Assembly (NCBI GenBank): GCA_040437565.1
Contig: JBDOQK010000037.1
Span: 124,001 to 188,000 of the forward strand
Reading direction: 5' to 3'
From: Albugo candida
Lineage: Eukaryota; Oomycota; Peronosporomycetes; Albuginales
Length of the DNA stretch: 64,000 nucleotides
Positions 32,930 through 42,973 of this stretch are shown in pieces (the stretch's first letter is position 1; each line of letters starts with the position of its first letter). The notes below the pieces were generated by a model. The model ran no database searches. It was not told where the DNA came from and saw nothing but the letters and a program-made list of their open reading frames with translations. The translations under genes were made by a program, and so were the position numbers.

Positions 32930-33481
32930 TCACTCATGTAATATATGCGCTACTTCTTCGTCTGGTATGAGAGCACAATTACAACTACGCCAAGTCGTCA
33001 AACACGTGTAGCAAAATTCGTGACCATTTGGACATCTCATGTGCACGCATCCCCAGTCCCGCTGAATGCCAATTCCGCACCCGGGACACTGTTTGCATTG
33101 AAAAGATCGAACAGTTTTTTTATATTCTTGATCACTCACCAAGTCGGAATATCGCCATTCTCGTTCATGAAGTAATCGCTCGTATTTAGACAAAGCTTTT
33201 TCAACGGATTTCTCGTGTCTTTCGTTGTGACGTGACGTGTATTTGACTGATGCTAATGCTTCTTCAATGTAATCAATTGGAAGCTCCATCTTGCAGCACT
33301 GCACAGGTACTAGCGAACGATCATTCAAAGCGAGTAGTGCCATCCGCTTGATGCATGCGCAGCAGTAATAATGGCCACAGGGTGCAGGTCGTACAGACCG
33401 ACTGACTCCGTAAGTTCCACAGCAGCAGCAACTGCTGTATTCATCCGTGGTCATTTGTATGTATGTCAGCAACTGCCCCAT
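32930..33481 (-). CDS. Short RING plus RING2/IBR protein, cluster member 3
   Basis: 183 residues from the ATG at 33481. Finger one has CCCCGTYG, APCGHYYCCAC and VQCCKMELP. The linker is longer and more basic than in the other members. Finger two has CKQCPGCGIGIQ, WGCVHMRC and FCYTC, keeping the Cys and His of the RING2-type active site. It lies about 100 bp upstream of member 2 on the same strand and about 80 bp downstream of the NT-C2 gene. An upstream coding exon cannot be excluded because the frame stays open for a few codons before the ATG. Confidence 0.72.
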   Translation of the reverse strand: MGQLLTYIQMTTDEYSSCCCCGTYGVSRSVRPAPCGHYYCCACIKRMALLALNDRSLVPVQCCKMELPIDYIEEALASVKYTSRHNERHEKSVEKALSKYERLLHEREWRYSDLVSDQEYKKTVRSFQCKQCPGCGIGIQRDWGCVHMRCPNGHEFCYTCLTTWRSCNCALIPDEEVAHILHE

Positions 33482-33564
33482 GTAATTGTCCTGGCTCACA
33501 AAGTATGTTTACTGTGGAGTACGTCGCATAAGCGCTACTGTACAGTTGTGATGCGAGCTTTTGC

Positions 33565-35511
33565 TTACTTTTTGCCTTTCTCTTGGTTTTCATTGCGTTG
33601 AAGCGATTGCAGCGCGAGCATTCGCTCCTGCTTTTTGTTTTGTACGCAGAGATCGTCATTGATAGCGGTAAGTTCTGCGACTTTCATCTTGCTGTCAATG
33701 AGCTCACGCTGATAATAATCATTTTCGTCTTCCAATGCATTGAGTCTCGCCATAACGTCGGAATTATCGCTACATTTCGCTTCTGTTTCGGTCGATTGTG
33801 ATTTCGATTCCGTTTTTGCGACAAAAGTCTCATGCTCTGACAGTAATTTTGATCGGTCAGCGTTCATTTTTTGTAATTCGCTTGCTTGTTCATCCAGCAA
33901 TCGTCCCAATGATGCATTCCGAGCTCGTAGAGTCCCGCATTTGAATGCTAAATTCTCTAGTTCTTGTTGAGACATTGCGAGACGATTTGAGAGCGCGGTC
34001 TCGATTTTCTTTTTTTTCTTCTCATTTTTCGATAAAGCTTTCTCCAAGTCACTTGCACGGACTCTCAACGCCTCCGCCTCGAGCTTGAGCGCATCATATT
34101 CACACTTGAGATTATAGTAGCGTTCAGTTGCTTGTATCAAGTCCGACTTGCCGGTAGCAAATTCGCCTGAGAATGCTTCAAGCTGTGCCTCAAGTGCTTC
34201 CATATGCTTTTCTGACTGACTGACCTGGGTGTACGCCTCTGCTTTTTCTTGTTGTAGCTGATGGACTCGATACAGCAGATTTTCATTATCTTCTTTCGAT
34301 ACTTTCAGTTCATGATCGAGATCTCTCAGCTGCTGAAGCAGAGTTTCTTTCTCCTTGTCTGTGAGACTCAGACTTTTTCGAAACCGATCGCAGTCCTCTG
34401 ATAATCTCATCTGTTCCGATCGAGACATGTCTTCGATGCTATCCCGGTGCTTCATAAGGCGTTCCACCTCGAGTTCGAGTTGTTTGACTCGAGATCGTAA
34501 TACGACTTTATCCTTTTCGAGCGAAGTAATAACAGCAACGTGTTCTTGAATGATTTTCTGTGTCGACTCTTTTAATTCCTGCAGCTCTTCGTATCCATTC
34601 GGATCTCGTGCATCGATAAATAAATCGGTCACAGAAGAGCGATCATTCTCTCGTTCCCCCATATCGATTTCTACGAATGTGTCATGTACCTGCTCCTGCT
34701 CATAATAGTCGTCGATCCTTCTATCCTCCGTCTCTTCTTTAGCACGGATTCTTCCACATTCTGATTTCATTTGGCTCAACTCGCTCTTTAATTGTTTGAT
34801 GGTTTGGTCCTTTTGGATATTTATCTGCTGCAAGCGTTCATTCTCCATCTCCTTCTCGCGTAAATCCTCCTTCAACGCTTTGGTATGTTCATCCTCAAAC
34901 CCCACCAGTTTGGAGGCTCGCGACGCGTCTTCTTTCGACGCGATCTGATGTAATCCATTGGGACTTTTACTCGGGCTGTCTGACTTGGAAACAGATTGCT
35001 CACTATGATCAAAATGAGCCTCACCGAGTCTTTCTATTCCATCTTTGTGATCTAATGCCCGACGAAGTGAGACACGAGAGCTAAAGATTGTCAGTGAGAG
35101 AGAAGCCCCTTGATCCTGACATTTCGTCACGGGTATCATAAGACTTTCTTTCGTCGAACTTTTACCATTTTGCACCACTTCTGAAAGATTAAATTGAAAG
35201 GAAGCAACTTGTCGATTCGTATGAGCGTCAAAGATCACCAAGTCAAACATTTTTGCTTGGAACAAGCCCGTCTTGGCCAGATACAATGTGGTCGAAAAAG
35301 GGAAGATGTCACCCCATACGACCTCGCGGGTCGTGTTTTGATACAACGACGATTTACTAACAATTTTTTTCTTCTTGCGTACCAGCATTGCCGTCAATTC
35401 GGCGCCCTGACAAGCGGGTAAAGAAGCTGTCAGACGATGTACAATAAGCTGAATTTGAAAGCCAACTGCCGATTTATTTGCTCGGCCGGTCACTTGTATG
35501 AATCGCTCCAT
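33565..35511 (-). CDS. NT-C2 domain and coiled-coil protein
   Basis: 648 residues, one exon. The first 150 residues resemble the N-terminal C2 (NT-C2) domain of EEIG1/EHBP1-type proteins, with IQLIVHRLTASLP, VVWGDIFPFSTTLY and DLVIFDAHTN, and may bind membranes or Rab-linked partners. From about 200 to the end it is heavily charged, with long heptad-rich segments (for example EKDKVVLRSRVKQLELEVER), so an extended coiled coil is expected. No motor or enzymatic domain is seen. It may be a scaffold in membrane or cytoskeletal organisation; this is inferred from the layout. Confidence 0.75.
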   Translation of the reverse strand: MERFIQVTGRANKSAVGFQIQLIVHRLTASLPACQGAELTAMLVRKKKKIVSKSSLYQNTTREVVWGDIFPFSTTLYLAKTGLFQAKMFDLVIFDAHTNRQVASFQFNLSEVVQNGKSSTKESLMIPVTKCQDQGASLSLTIFSSRVSLRRALDHKDGIERLGEAHFDHSEQSVSKSDSPSKSPNGLHQIASKEDASRASKLVGFEDEHTKALKEDLREKEMENERLQQINIQKDQTIKQLKSELSQMKSECGRIRAKEETEDRRIDDYYEQEQVHDTFVEIDMGERENDRSSVTDLFIDARDPNGYEELQELKESTQKIIQEHVAVITSLEKDKVVLRSRVKQLELEVERLMKHRDSIEDMSRSEQMRLSEDCDRFRKSLSLTDKEKETLLQQLRDLDHELKVSKEDNENLLYRVHQLQQEKAEAYTQVSQSEKHMEALEAQLEAFSGEFATGKSDLIQATERYYNLKCEYDALKLEAEALRVRASDLEKALSKNEKKKKKIETALSNRLAMSQQELENLAFKCGTLRARNASLGRLLDEQASELQKMNADRSKLLSEHETFVAKTESKSQSTETEAKCSDNSDVMARLNALEDENDYYQRELIDSKMKVAELTAINDDLCVQNKKQERMLALQSLQRNENQEKGKK

Positions 35512-35710
35512 TCTTCCAAATGTATTATCGGGCCTTCCTCACAAAGAAAAAATGTGATTGTACCACTACAATGCGTGCGTCATAAGATCAAAGTGATATA
35601 CGATCAGCTGCAAACTCAGGAGCTATATTGATTGCGTCCTTATTTAGCTTCTATTTTCAGTCTGCTAAATTGTAATGCAAATACAGGAAAAATGAAGCCA
35701 ATTCTCTCCC

Positions 35711-37363
35711 TTATTGATGCCGTTTCTTACGCTCAATAGCGTCGTATGTGTTCGACCACAAATTTCGTATCGTTTCGTAGTCCTCGCTCGCAAATTTGGC
35801 TGCAATAAACCGCAATGAAGGCACCGTCAGCGAAAAGTAGTGTAGATTTCCTAAACACGACACATATTATGACAGATTGACGCAGTTAGAGTCTCTGATA
35901 CGCACCGTAGCCTTTGTAAATTTTACTCTTTATCGGAGATATTTTGTGATCCTGACAGAGCCGAAATGACTGAATCTGAGTATGCACAGGTCGCTTCTCG
36001 TACAGTGAGATCACACATTCATGATAAGCTGCTCGGGAGATGAAGAGCTGAAGTACATCCATTCGGGATCCACCAAAGGCAAAGTACTTCTGATCCCAAG
36101 TCGCGTTACCGGAAGTCAGATTACCGACACTGAACGTTCCATCTACGCATGAGAAATTGTCATTTGAGCAATGTATGACACGTATTAAAGCTCGTTCATA
36201 CTTGAGATTCGCGTCAGCGTGACTCCCTGAGTTGTGTCTTTATTCACGGTGCCTCGCTTGAAGCGCACTGTCATCGGACGAGGAGCAAGTCGGATCATTT
36301 CCAAAACAGTCGCATAGCTTTCTTTCTCTAAATTCTTTCGATTGATCGCCACGACCGAACTTCCGACAGATACACCGAGATGATCAGCAGCTCCGTTTTC
36401 TACCACCAACTTGACCACAGCGATTTCTTGGTGATGCGTGCGGTCGCGGCCATACACATCGACGCGCTCCATCAAGACGCCGAGTTTATAACCAGTCTCA
36501 AAAGTACAATCGTACTCGTTTTGAGCGCATTTTTCGGGTATGCAGTCTTCGGCATTCGTATCTTCAAAATTCGTTTGCTTTGACAACTGACTCCAATCGC
36601 CACTACCACCTGCAAAGTCGTCCAAATTCGCAAACAATTGGCCGGGAAATGCATTTTCAACGACCATAAAATCATCATTTTCCGAACGTGAGCCTAGATC
36701 TTTTTGAGAGCCTTCCTGTGAAATTTCACGCAGGGAGATTCTTGCACTTGTAGCTGGATTAAACGCTTCCGAATTGAGTGCGAGGCTAGCTCGAACTTCT
36801 TCTTGCGTTTGTCGCATTCCGCCACGATCCACGTGAGCTCCACCTGATGCAATTTGTTGTTGTGAATTCCTCTGCGATGTATTGAACGGGAATTGGGGCG
36901 TGGAGTCACGTGGGCTGAATGGGTCAAAATCGACGATGATATCCGAGAGACAAGTTTTCAAAGGTGCGCGTGTGGGCTCTGGATCACGAATCATACCACC
37001 ATACGCTTGAGAGTCTGACCCCAGATAGTTCTTGCAAGTGTCATGGCTTGCGGCTTGGGTGCTGAAAGGATCTGTTGGTTTATTGTTCCATTCTTGTACA
37101 TGAGGACCTTGATTGTACGGATGCGTGTTGTTCACTGGAACAAAACCACCTTGCATCTGGTAGGGGTAGCCCATCGACTGTGCCCCTGAACTATTAGCAT
37201 GAGGGTACAGTTGGGGATTCGAAAGTGGAGATGAAGGACCAAACGGGTTTGAAGCGGCATTTCCCGTACTTGGAGCTGTGCTGAATGTGGGATTTGTCAA
37301 GCGCTTTTCTACATCTGCTCTTTCAGACCTCATGGGGTCAAGTGAGGCAAATGGATCATTCAT
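35711..37363 (-). CDS. DPF/NPF-motif protein with PDZ-like domain and C-terminal PH-like region
   Basis: Exons 37363-36202, 36142-35906 and 35850-35711 (512 residues), introns of 59 and 55 nt. The N-terminal 250 residues are low in complexity, rich in Asn, Pro, Gln and Ser, and carry NDPFASL, SNPFGPS, TDPFSTQ and FDPFSPR, motifs used by endocytic adaptors to bind AP-2 ears or EH domains. A PDZ-like domain follows (GVSVGSSVVAINRKNL, MTVRFKRG). The last two exons add a region with WDQKYFAFGG, VLQLFISR and a final Trp helix (IRNLWSNTYDAIE), which looks PH-like. An in-frame stop in intron 1 makes a shorter form possible if unspliced. An endocytic role is inferred. Confidence 0.72.
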
Positions 37364-38346
37364 TATCGAGCTCCAGGTACTGCTATTGCTTTCACGTAGC
37401 GACAATATGACAAATGAGTTGGGGCAGTTTCAGGTGATTCCCGACACGAAGCGATAGACTAAAAAACGACCGAGTGAGTGTGATCGTCTATAAATACTCA
37501 GCGCATCAATCGCGTCGGTCGATGAGATACGGAAGCATACGGAGGAGACGACAGCCTCACCCTTTGGGAGATTCGAGTCAATTCACACGCGCGATATCGC
37601 TGTGACTCCATTACGGCTTATACGATCCGATTTCGTCATAAAAAATGTGGCAAAATAGCCTTAAAAACTCTCCATTTCTGCAACATAAACGAACTCGATA
37701 CCACCACTGAGAGCGTGGGAATGCTCCACCACAAGTACTAAAGTGAACAGAAGAGGAATATTCACATAAACGACCATTTAAATTTCCAAGGATTTTCATT
37801 TTTTAGCATACGACAAAAAAATCAGTGCAGTATTTGTAAGCAAATGTGTTAGACTCATATCCGCACAGCTTTCCAGCCAAGTTGTAAGCATACTGCAGAT
37901 TGCCACAAGAGCGTACAATGCTCGTGCTCTGAGCTCCGATACTCCGAGTGTCTTCAAACCATTCACCGACCGCTCTATGCTATTGCGCCATCCTCCGAAA
38001 AGCTCTGATGAACCCACCAAGCAGTACAATTGCTTTATATTAAGCGATTCAGTCGTCTGTACTTTTCCATGCAAAGGTGATCTCTACCAGCATCGAATAA
38101 AGTACACTCTACGAACGCAGACTTTTACCGAGCATCCAAAAGCACCCAATTATCGATGAAAACCCTTATACATTACGTGTAAAATTCATTGCAATAAAGT
38201 CGTCGCCCGTCTTTGCATCCAAAATTTCCATTTTCAGAGAGTTTTTATAGTTTTCAATCAGAAAGTTCGATGTTTTTTTCTATTCTTTTGAAATTCTTAC
38301 ATTTGTACCTCACCGCATCCATTTCGCATTTTCACCGACCTCAATA
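37364..38346. other. Intergenic region between divergent genes, partly duplicated
   Basis: Promoter side of both the DPF/PDZ gene (minus) and the ankyrin-FYVE gene (plus). The part from 37931 to 38346 recurs at 38624-39039 because of the false gap. It contains one weak minus-strand candidate, listed separately. Confidence 0.45.
37796..38074 (-). CDS. Possible terminal exon of a small minus-strand protein
   Basis: A 92-codon frame ending at 37796-37798, with a hydrophobic stretch (ALYALVAICSMLTTWLES) and a second near the end. It has no ATG at its left edge. A splice acceptor (CTGGTAG) just upstream would extend it by five residues, but I could not find a convincing first exon. Overlapping minus-strand frames are also open here, so the call is weak. 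Confidence 0.2.
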   Translation of the reverse strand: MHGKVQTTESLNIKQLYCLVGSSELFGGWRNSIERSVNGLKTLGVSELRARALYALVAICSMLTTWLESCADMSLTHLLTNTALIFLSYAKK

Positions 38347-38523
38347 ATGGCATCGGAATCAGACCTTTCCAAATCGCTCGAACACACGAAGCCTCTCATA
38401 GAAGACAGTTCATCGACGGTATCGATGGAAACTCCAGCCAATGCTGAATTCTCACCTTTCCAAGATACGTATCTGGAAGGCTCAGAATCGGTCCAAAGCT
38501 CACATCCGTTAGAAGGAATCCAA
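38347..38523 (+). other. Duplicate copy of the 5' end of the ankyrin-FYVE gene (assembly overlap)
   Basis: Repeats the ATG and first 59 codons of the gene at 39040. It is part of the identical 593-bp segment on each side of the N-run at 38524-38623. Confidence 0.9.
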
Positions 38524-38623
38524 NNNNNNNNNNNNNNNNNNNNNNNNNNNNNNNNNNNNNNNNNNNNNNNNNNNNNNNNNNNNNNNNNNNNNNNNNNNNN
38601 NNNNNNNNNNNNNNNNNNNNNNN
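38524..38623. other. False gap: 593-bp identical flanks
   Basis: Run of 100 N. 37931-38523 equals 38624-39216 exactly. Confidence 0.92.
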
Positions 38624-39039
38624 GAGCTCCGATACTCCGAGTGTCTTCAAACCATTCACCGACCGCTCTATGCTATTGCGCCATCCTCCGAAAAGCTCTG
38701 ATGAACCCACCAAGCAGTACAATTGCTTTATATTAAGCGATTCAGTCGTCTGTACTTTTCCATGCAAAGGTGATCTCTACCAGCATCGAATAAAGTACAC
38801 TCTACGAACGCAGACTTTTACCGAGCATCCAAAAGCACCCAATTATCGATGAAAACCCTTATACATTACGTGTAAAATTCATTGCAATAAAGTCGTCGCC
38901 CGTCTTTGCATCCAAAATTTCCATTTTCAGAGAGTTTTTATAGTTTTCAATCAGAAAGTTCGATGTTTTTTTCTATTCTTTTGAAATTCTTACATTTGTA
39001 CCTCACCGCATCCATTTCGCATTTTCACCGACCTCAATA

Positions 39040-40368
39040 ATGGCATCGGAATCAGACCTTTCCAAATCGCTCGAACACACGAAGCCTCTCATAGAAGACA
39101 GTTCATCGACGGTATCGATGGAAACTCCAGCCAATGCTGAATTCTCACCTTTCCAAGATACGTATCTGGAAGGCTCAGAATCGGTCCAAAGCTCACATCC
39201 GTTAGAAGGAATCCAATACGCCGAAGTTGGAGATTGGGAAACTCTCCTCTCCAAATTGAATCAATGTATCGACATCGCACAACATCGAGATCATCACGGT
39301 ATGCTTCCTTTGCATTGGGCGTGCACAGACCCAAAAATATCAATCCAAGTCATCCAAGCTCTTCTACACGCGTATCCGCAAGGCGCTTTGACACGAAATA
39401 ATGCTCACTATTTCCCCATTCATATCGCTGTAAGAGCAGGCTTGGACGCTTCGATTGTTCGCGTCTTGTATGAGGCAGAACCCAGCACTTTACAGGAGAA
39501 AACTATCGCTGGGAAAACGCCATTAATGCTCGCGAAAGAGGCAAATCATCCGAATCAGAATGTGGCAATCTTACTCCAACAAGCCCAATACGCAAATAGC
39601 GTTCAAGACGTCCAGGAGACATCCCACCATGCTGAATTGCAGGATTCTCTTCGTTGTTCGATTCACGTTGAACACTCCGCAAAGCCGCAAGCGCTTTCAG
39701 TACGAAGATCACAAAGCCATACGAATGCCGCAACTCTGTTTGAACGACCAAATGATCCACTTGATGCAGAGAGAAGCACAATATCAGCACCAGAAGATCA
39801 CCAGGGAGTCAAAGGCGCTGCTTGCCAATTCTGCTACCGGAAATTCACTCTTTTTCGTCGAAAATATATCTGCATTCAATGTTTCTCTCCTCTCTGCCGA
39901 GATCATATCGCCGGAAAGCTGAAAATGAAAGTATTGGATGCGAAACGCGGTGTCATCTGTAAGGAATGCTTTCGTGGGTGGGAAGGACGGCCACTCAGCA
40001 ATGGTTTGGAGTACCACCGGGGCAGTGCTGCAGGTGGATACTGTGTCGGGAAGAATAGCTCGCCAGAAACCCATCATAGTCTCATCAGCAACCCACATGC
40101 GTGGAGGAGATCCAGTGCGTACTCAAAACGAGATAGCTCGTACGAGCTTCCCGGTAGAAGTAGCGATAGTACGGTCATTCAGAATCAGATTGGTGCTCTG
40201 ATAGAACGAAACGAAGCGCTCAGCACTTGTGTGAAATTCCAGCAGGAGCAGTATAACGAAGCGATGCTCCTTTTGAAGCAAACGTTGACACGAGTATCAC
40301 AGCTGGAAGTACGCTTGAATCATTGCGTGAATTCTGGCGCACTCACGCAAGAGACTGCCATCGTATAA
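39040..40368 (+). CDS. Ankyrin-repeat and FYVE-type zinc-finger protein
   Basis: 442 residues, one exon. Ankyrin repeats occupy about 60-185 (HGMLPLHWACTD, HYFPIHIAVRAG, AGKTPLMLAKEA). A FYVE-related finger lies at about 265-310 (CQFCYRKFTLF, RRKYICIQC, CRDH, ICKEC). The WxxD and RRHHCR motifs are incomplete, so phosphoinositide binding is doubtful. A C-terminal helix (ALIERNEALSTCVKFQQEQY, then LLLKQTLTRVSQLEVRL) predicts a coiled coil. Ankyrin-FYVE combinations are common in oomycetes. Its stop is 50 bp from the stop of the convergent ALKBH8 gene. The first 59 codons are duplicated upstream by the assembly. Confidence 0.83.
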   Translation: MASESDLSKSLEHTKPLIEDSSSTVSMETPANAEFSPFQDTYLEGSESVQSSHPLEGIQYAEVGDWETLLSKLNQCIDIAQHRDHHGMLPLHWACTDPKISIQVIQALLHAYPQGALTRNNAHYFPIHIAVRAGLDASIVRVLYEAEPSTLQEKTIAGKTPLMLAKEANHPNQNVAILLQQAQYANSVQDVQETSHHAELQDSLRCSIHVEHSAKPQALSVRRSQSHTNAATLFERPNDPLDAERSTISAPEDHQGVKGAACQFCYRKFTLFRRKYICIQCFSPLCRDHIAGKLKMKVLDAKRGVICKECFRGWEGRPLSNGLEYHRGSAAGGYCVGKNSSPETHHSLISNPHAWRRSSAYSKRDSSYELPGRSSDSTVIQNQIGALIERNEALSTCVKFQQEQYNEAMLLLKQTLTRVSQLEVRLNHCVNSGALTQETAIV

Positions 40369-40418
40369 GCTCTCTGCTGAAAGGATGAAGGCGTATGACG
40401 AGCAGTAGAATTGAGTCG

Positions 40419-42278
40419 CTAAGAGATTTTCTGGAAGATTATCGCCCAATTGGAATTGTCATAATAGCACGTCTCGACTTGAGCATTTCCAGCCATTTTG
40501 ATCAGCGACGAGAGTTCTCCTTCACGAAACATGTGACAGAAACGCTGGACAACAATATCAGTCGTGTCTTTGTACGGTTCCTTGACATATCGTCGATCAA
40601 GATTCCATGGAACCATAAAATCTTGCTTGTTTGGATCGAATTGGCGTCGAGACGTATCTTGCTGCTCGTGTGCCCAGGCGTAGATTATCCCGTTCCGCCC
40701 AACACGAAGAATACGAATGAGCTCGCGGACTGCCATTATGCGATGCTCTAAAGTGCTGAGATGGTGCAAGACGGCAATCGATAAAGCGGCATCGCAAGAG
40801 TTTGACCGTATTGGAACCGACAAAGCATCCAATACAACAGCATTGAGCCCTTGAGTCGTACAAATACTCACCAATTTCGAGCTTCGATCTCCTCCAAAAA
40901 TCAATCGGCGAGCTCCATCAACTATCTTCATATACTTGCCATTCCCGCAGCCAACATCCGCGATGATAGCGCTCTCAGGGAGACTTTCAAGGAAGGAAGC
41001 AACTTTTGGCCAAGGAGCATATCGTGTGCTGTCAAAGTGATCAGCAATGCGGTCATAGAAATCGTGAACGTAAGTTTTCTCGACTGCGGTGGGTGCTGGA
41101 GACGTGCTGCAAATTTGGATTTTCTTGTCGACATTGGACCCGTTATCTGTCTCATCCAATTTGACTCGGCGTACTTCATCGGCCAGCGTTCGATCACATT
41201 GGTACGGATACTCGCATGTACATGGGGTCGCCTGGATTTTTCGAAAAGTGACGGAAACGCGACGATTTCGATCGACTTTGACATTGTCAATTATATCGAA
41301 ATTTCTTGAAGCGATTCCATGGCTCCATTCATAACGTGAAGCGCCAGATAGAATCAACAATGAGCGTGGCTGCAAAAGTATCATCTCATGTCGACTATCG
41401 GGGTGCGTAAATTCCATCAGAATTTCACTCTGCAGACTCAGCGAGACAATGACGCTTGTGAATGCTGAATGGGTATCGATATGTGGAGCGATTCCCTGTC
41501 CCGGGAGGTACTCATTGGCAGTCACTTGGTCGAATATCACAGCCACAAACTCATCTGAATTTTGTCCTGCTTTCATCATTCCTATCTCGGCAGCCAGATC
41601 CTCGGGTACGGAGAATGGGATTTTCTCTGCCAAAGCGCTCAAAATTGGAGGAAGACACGATCCCAGGGGCGTATTCTCATCACATTTTCTTGTATCATAG
41701 TTGAATTCGTACCCAAAATGTTGCACCTGTCTGGCTCGGATTGTATCCTTCCATCGGTTTTTCTCATCAGCGTCTAAAAAAGCTATCAATTCCTGCTCCT
41801 GTGCTTTGGTGATGAAGTTTGGGATTGAAATGAGACCGGGAATGCGCGATTTGGGATCTTTTAGAGCGAATTCTCGTGTTACATTTTGCACCGAGTTGAT
41901 CCGATGACGCTCTTCTTTTTCTTTGCGATGGATCGAATACGTTGCGTATATAACGCGTTTATGAAGTAAGGTGCACGGTTGGCCGTGAAGGCGCTGTTTC
42001 AGTGCCTTGGCGGAGTCGATATCGTTCAATTCGATCAGAAGCGTCCTTCGTCCGCTTTTCCCGTAATAAATACCGCGGATTGGATCTTTTGAACATTGGT
42101 ACTCGGAGTTCGTTTCGGCGTATGGCGTGAGTTTGGTGTGTAGAAATGGTCGAAGCTTCTCTTCTGCGATCCATTCCATTTTCACACTACGACTCATTGT
42201 GCATCGGAGGAATCGGCTTGGCTCATTGTCCTCCACAAAGTCTGATAGAGAAAATTGAGCATTTGCTGTTGCAGCCAT
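40419..42278 (-). CDS. ALKBH8: ALKBH8-type tRNA wobble-uridine modification enzyme (AlkB dioxygenase fused to methyltransferase)
   Basis: 619 residues, one exon. An N-terminal RRM-like segment (about 60-115) precedes an AlkB 2-oxoglutarate/Fe(II) dioxygenase (about 145-350): HID at 266-268 and His at about 320 bind iron, and RRVSVTFR holds the 2-oxoglutarate-binding Arg. From about 400 a Trm9-like SAM methyltransferase follows, with motif I DVGCGNGKY at about 441 and ALSIAVLHHL. In animals this fusion makes mcm5U and hydroxylates it in certain tRNAs; yeast Trm9 is only the methyltransferase part. Cysteines between the domains (CTCEYPYQCD) may bind zinc. A Trm112 partner would be expected elsewhere in the genome. 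Confidence 0.93.
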   Translation of the reverse strand: MAATANAQFSLSDFVEDNEPSRFLRCTMSRSVKMEWIAEEKLRPFLHTKLTPYAETNSEYQCSKDPIRGIYYGKSGRRTLLIELNDIDSAKALKQRLHGQPCTLLHKRVIYATYSIHRKEKEERHRINSVQNVTREFALKDPKSRIPGLISIPNFITKAQEQELIAFLDADEKNRWKDTIRARQVQHFGYEFNYDTRKCDENTPLGSCLPPILSALAEKIPFSVPEDLAAEIGMMKAGQNSDEFVAVIFDQVTANEYLPGQGIAPHIDTHSAFTSVIVSLSLQSEILMEFTHPDSRHEMILLQPRSLLILSGASRYEWSHGIASRNFDIIDNVKVDRNRRVSVTFRKIQATPCTCEYPYQCDRTLADEVRRVKLDETDNGSNVDKKIQICSTSPAPTAVEKTYVHDFYDRIADHFDSTRYAPWPKVASFLESLPESAIIADVGCGNGKYMKIVDGARRLIFGGDRSSKLVSICTTQGLNAVVLDALSVPIRSNSCDAALSIAVLHHLSTLEHRIMAVRELIRILRVGRNGIIYAWAHEQQDTSRRQFDPNKQDFMVPWNLDRRYVKEPYKDTTDIVVQRFCHMFREGELSSLIKMAGNAQVETCYYDNSNWAIIFQKIS

Positions 42279-42973
42279 GGGAATGAAGCGATCCTATTGG
42301 TTTGAATGTTTGTATTTTAATCAATCACAGTAAGGCAGTCGGAGTTGGAGCTCATTTTCATGCGAAAGCGTTAAGGATGCATGATTTGGCGTTATACTAT
42401 CGCGTCGTGGCATGTGACGCTTATCAAGGAGATTACATTGAATGAGACGACATCTGACTGCATTTAACGCGTGTGAAGCATCGAATAAGTCATAAATTTG
42501 TGTGCGAACAAGTCGAAATGGTGATGGGGACCGCTATTGTCGCATGTAAGGCAGAGTCGTTATACTAATTCATATCTACACATTCTCCCACTTGATGCCA
42601 AAGATAAAAAGCTTGAATTGATTGACCGCATAGGCGGATGTGTAGCCAACATCGGCGCTTCACGAACCTCAAATTCACGGCTTTCTCGTGTCATAACGGC
42701 TCCCAACACGCATAGTATGTTTAGTGCAGTCAGATACGGACTTGCGAGCCAGGTTTGCAGCGTCGTGATGCTCACGTCCGCGCGTAAACAAAGGAAAAAA
42801 AAATAGCGTCTTCAGTCAATATCACGAATTGCAGCAATTGTCCAACTTGAAGCAAGTCTGGTTGGCTAAAATTCCTTGGTACCTTCAGAAATGTATGATC
42901 CTACAGTTAGCTTCACTGACACAGCAAGGTACCACACGTACAATTGTGAATCCTGCTACCAACATCCATAAAA
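42279..42973. other. Intergenic region between ALKBH8 and a plus-strand methyltransferase
   Basis: About 695 bp. Overlapping frames at 42537-42806 (plus) and 42560-42775 (minus) are open without ATG starts. The minus frame has a hydrophobic start (WLASPYLTALNILCVLGAV) and could be a last exon, but I cannot support it. Confidence 0.4.

Noticed and set aside
37640-37810. Possible 50-residue secreted peptide on the minus strand with a hydrophobic leader
   Set aside because: Another hydrophobic frame overlaps it on the same strand and no splice or expression evidence favours either.
42537-42806. Overlapping plus and minus frames of 71-90 codons
   Set aside because: Neither has an ATG at its start or a recognised motif, and both cannot be coding.
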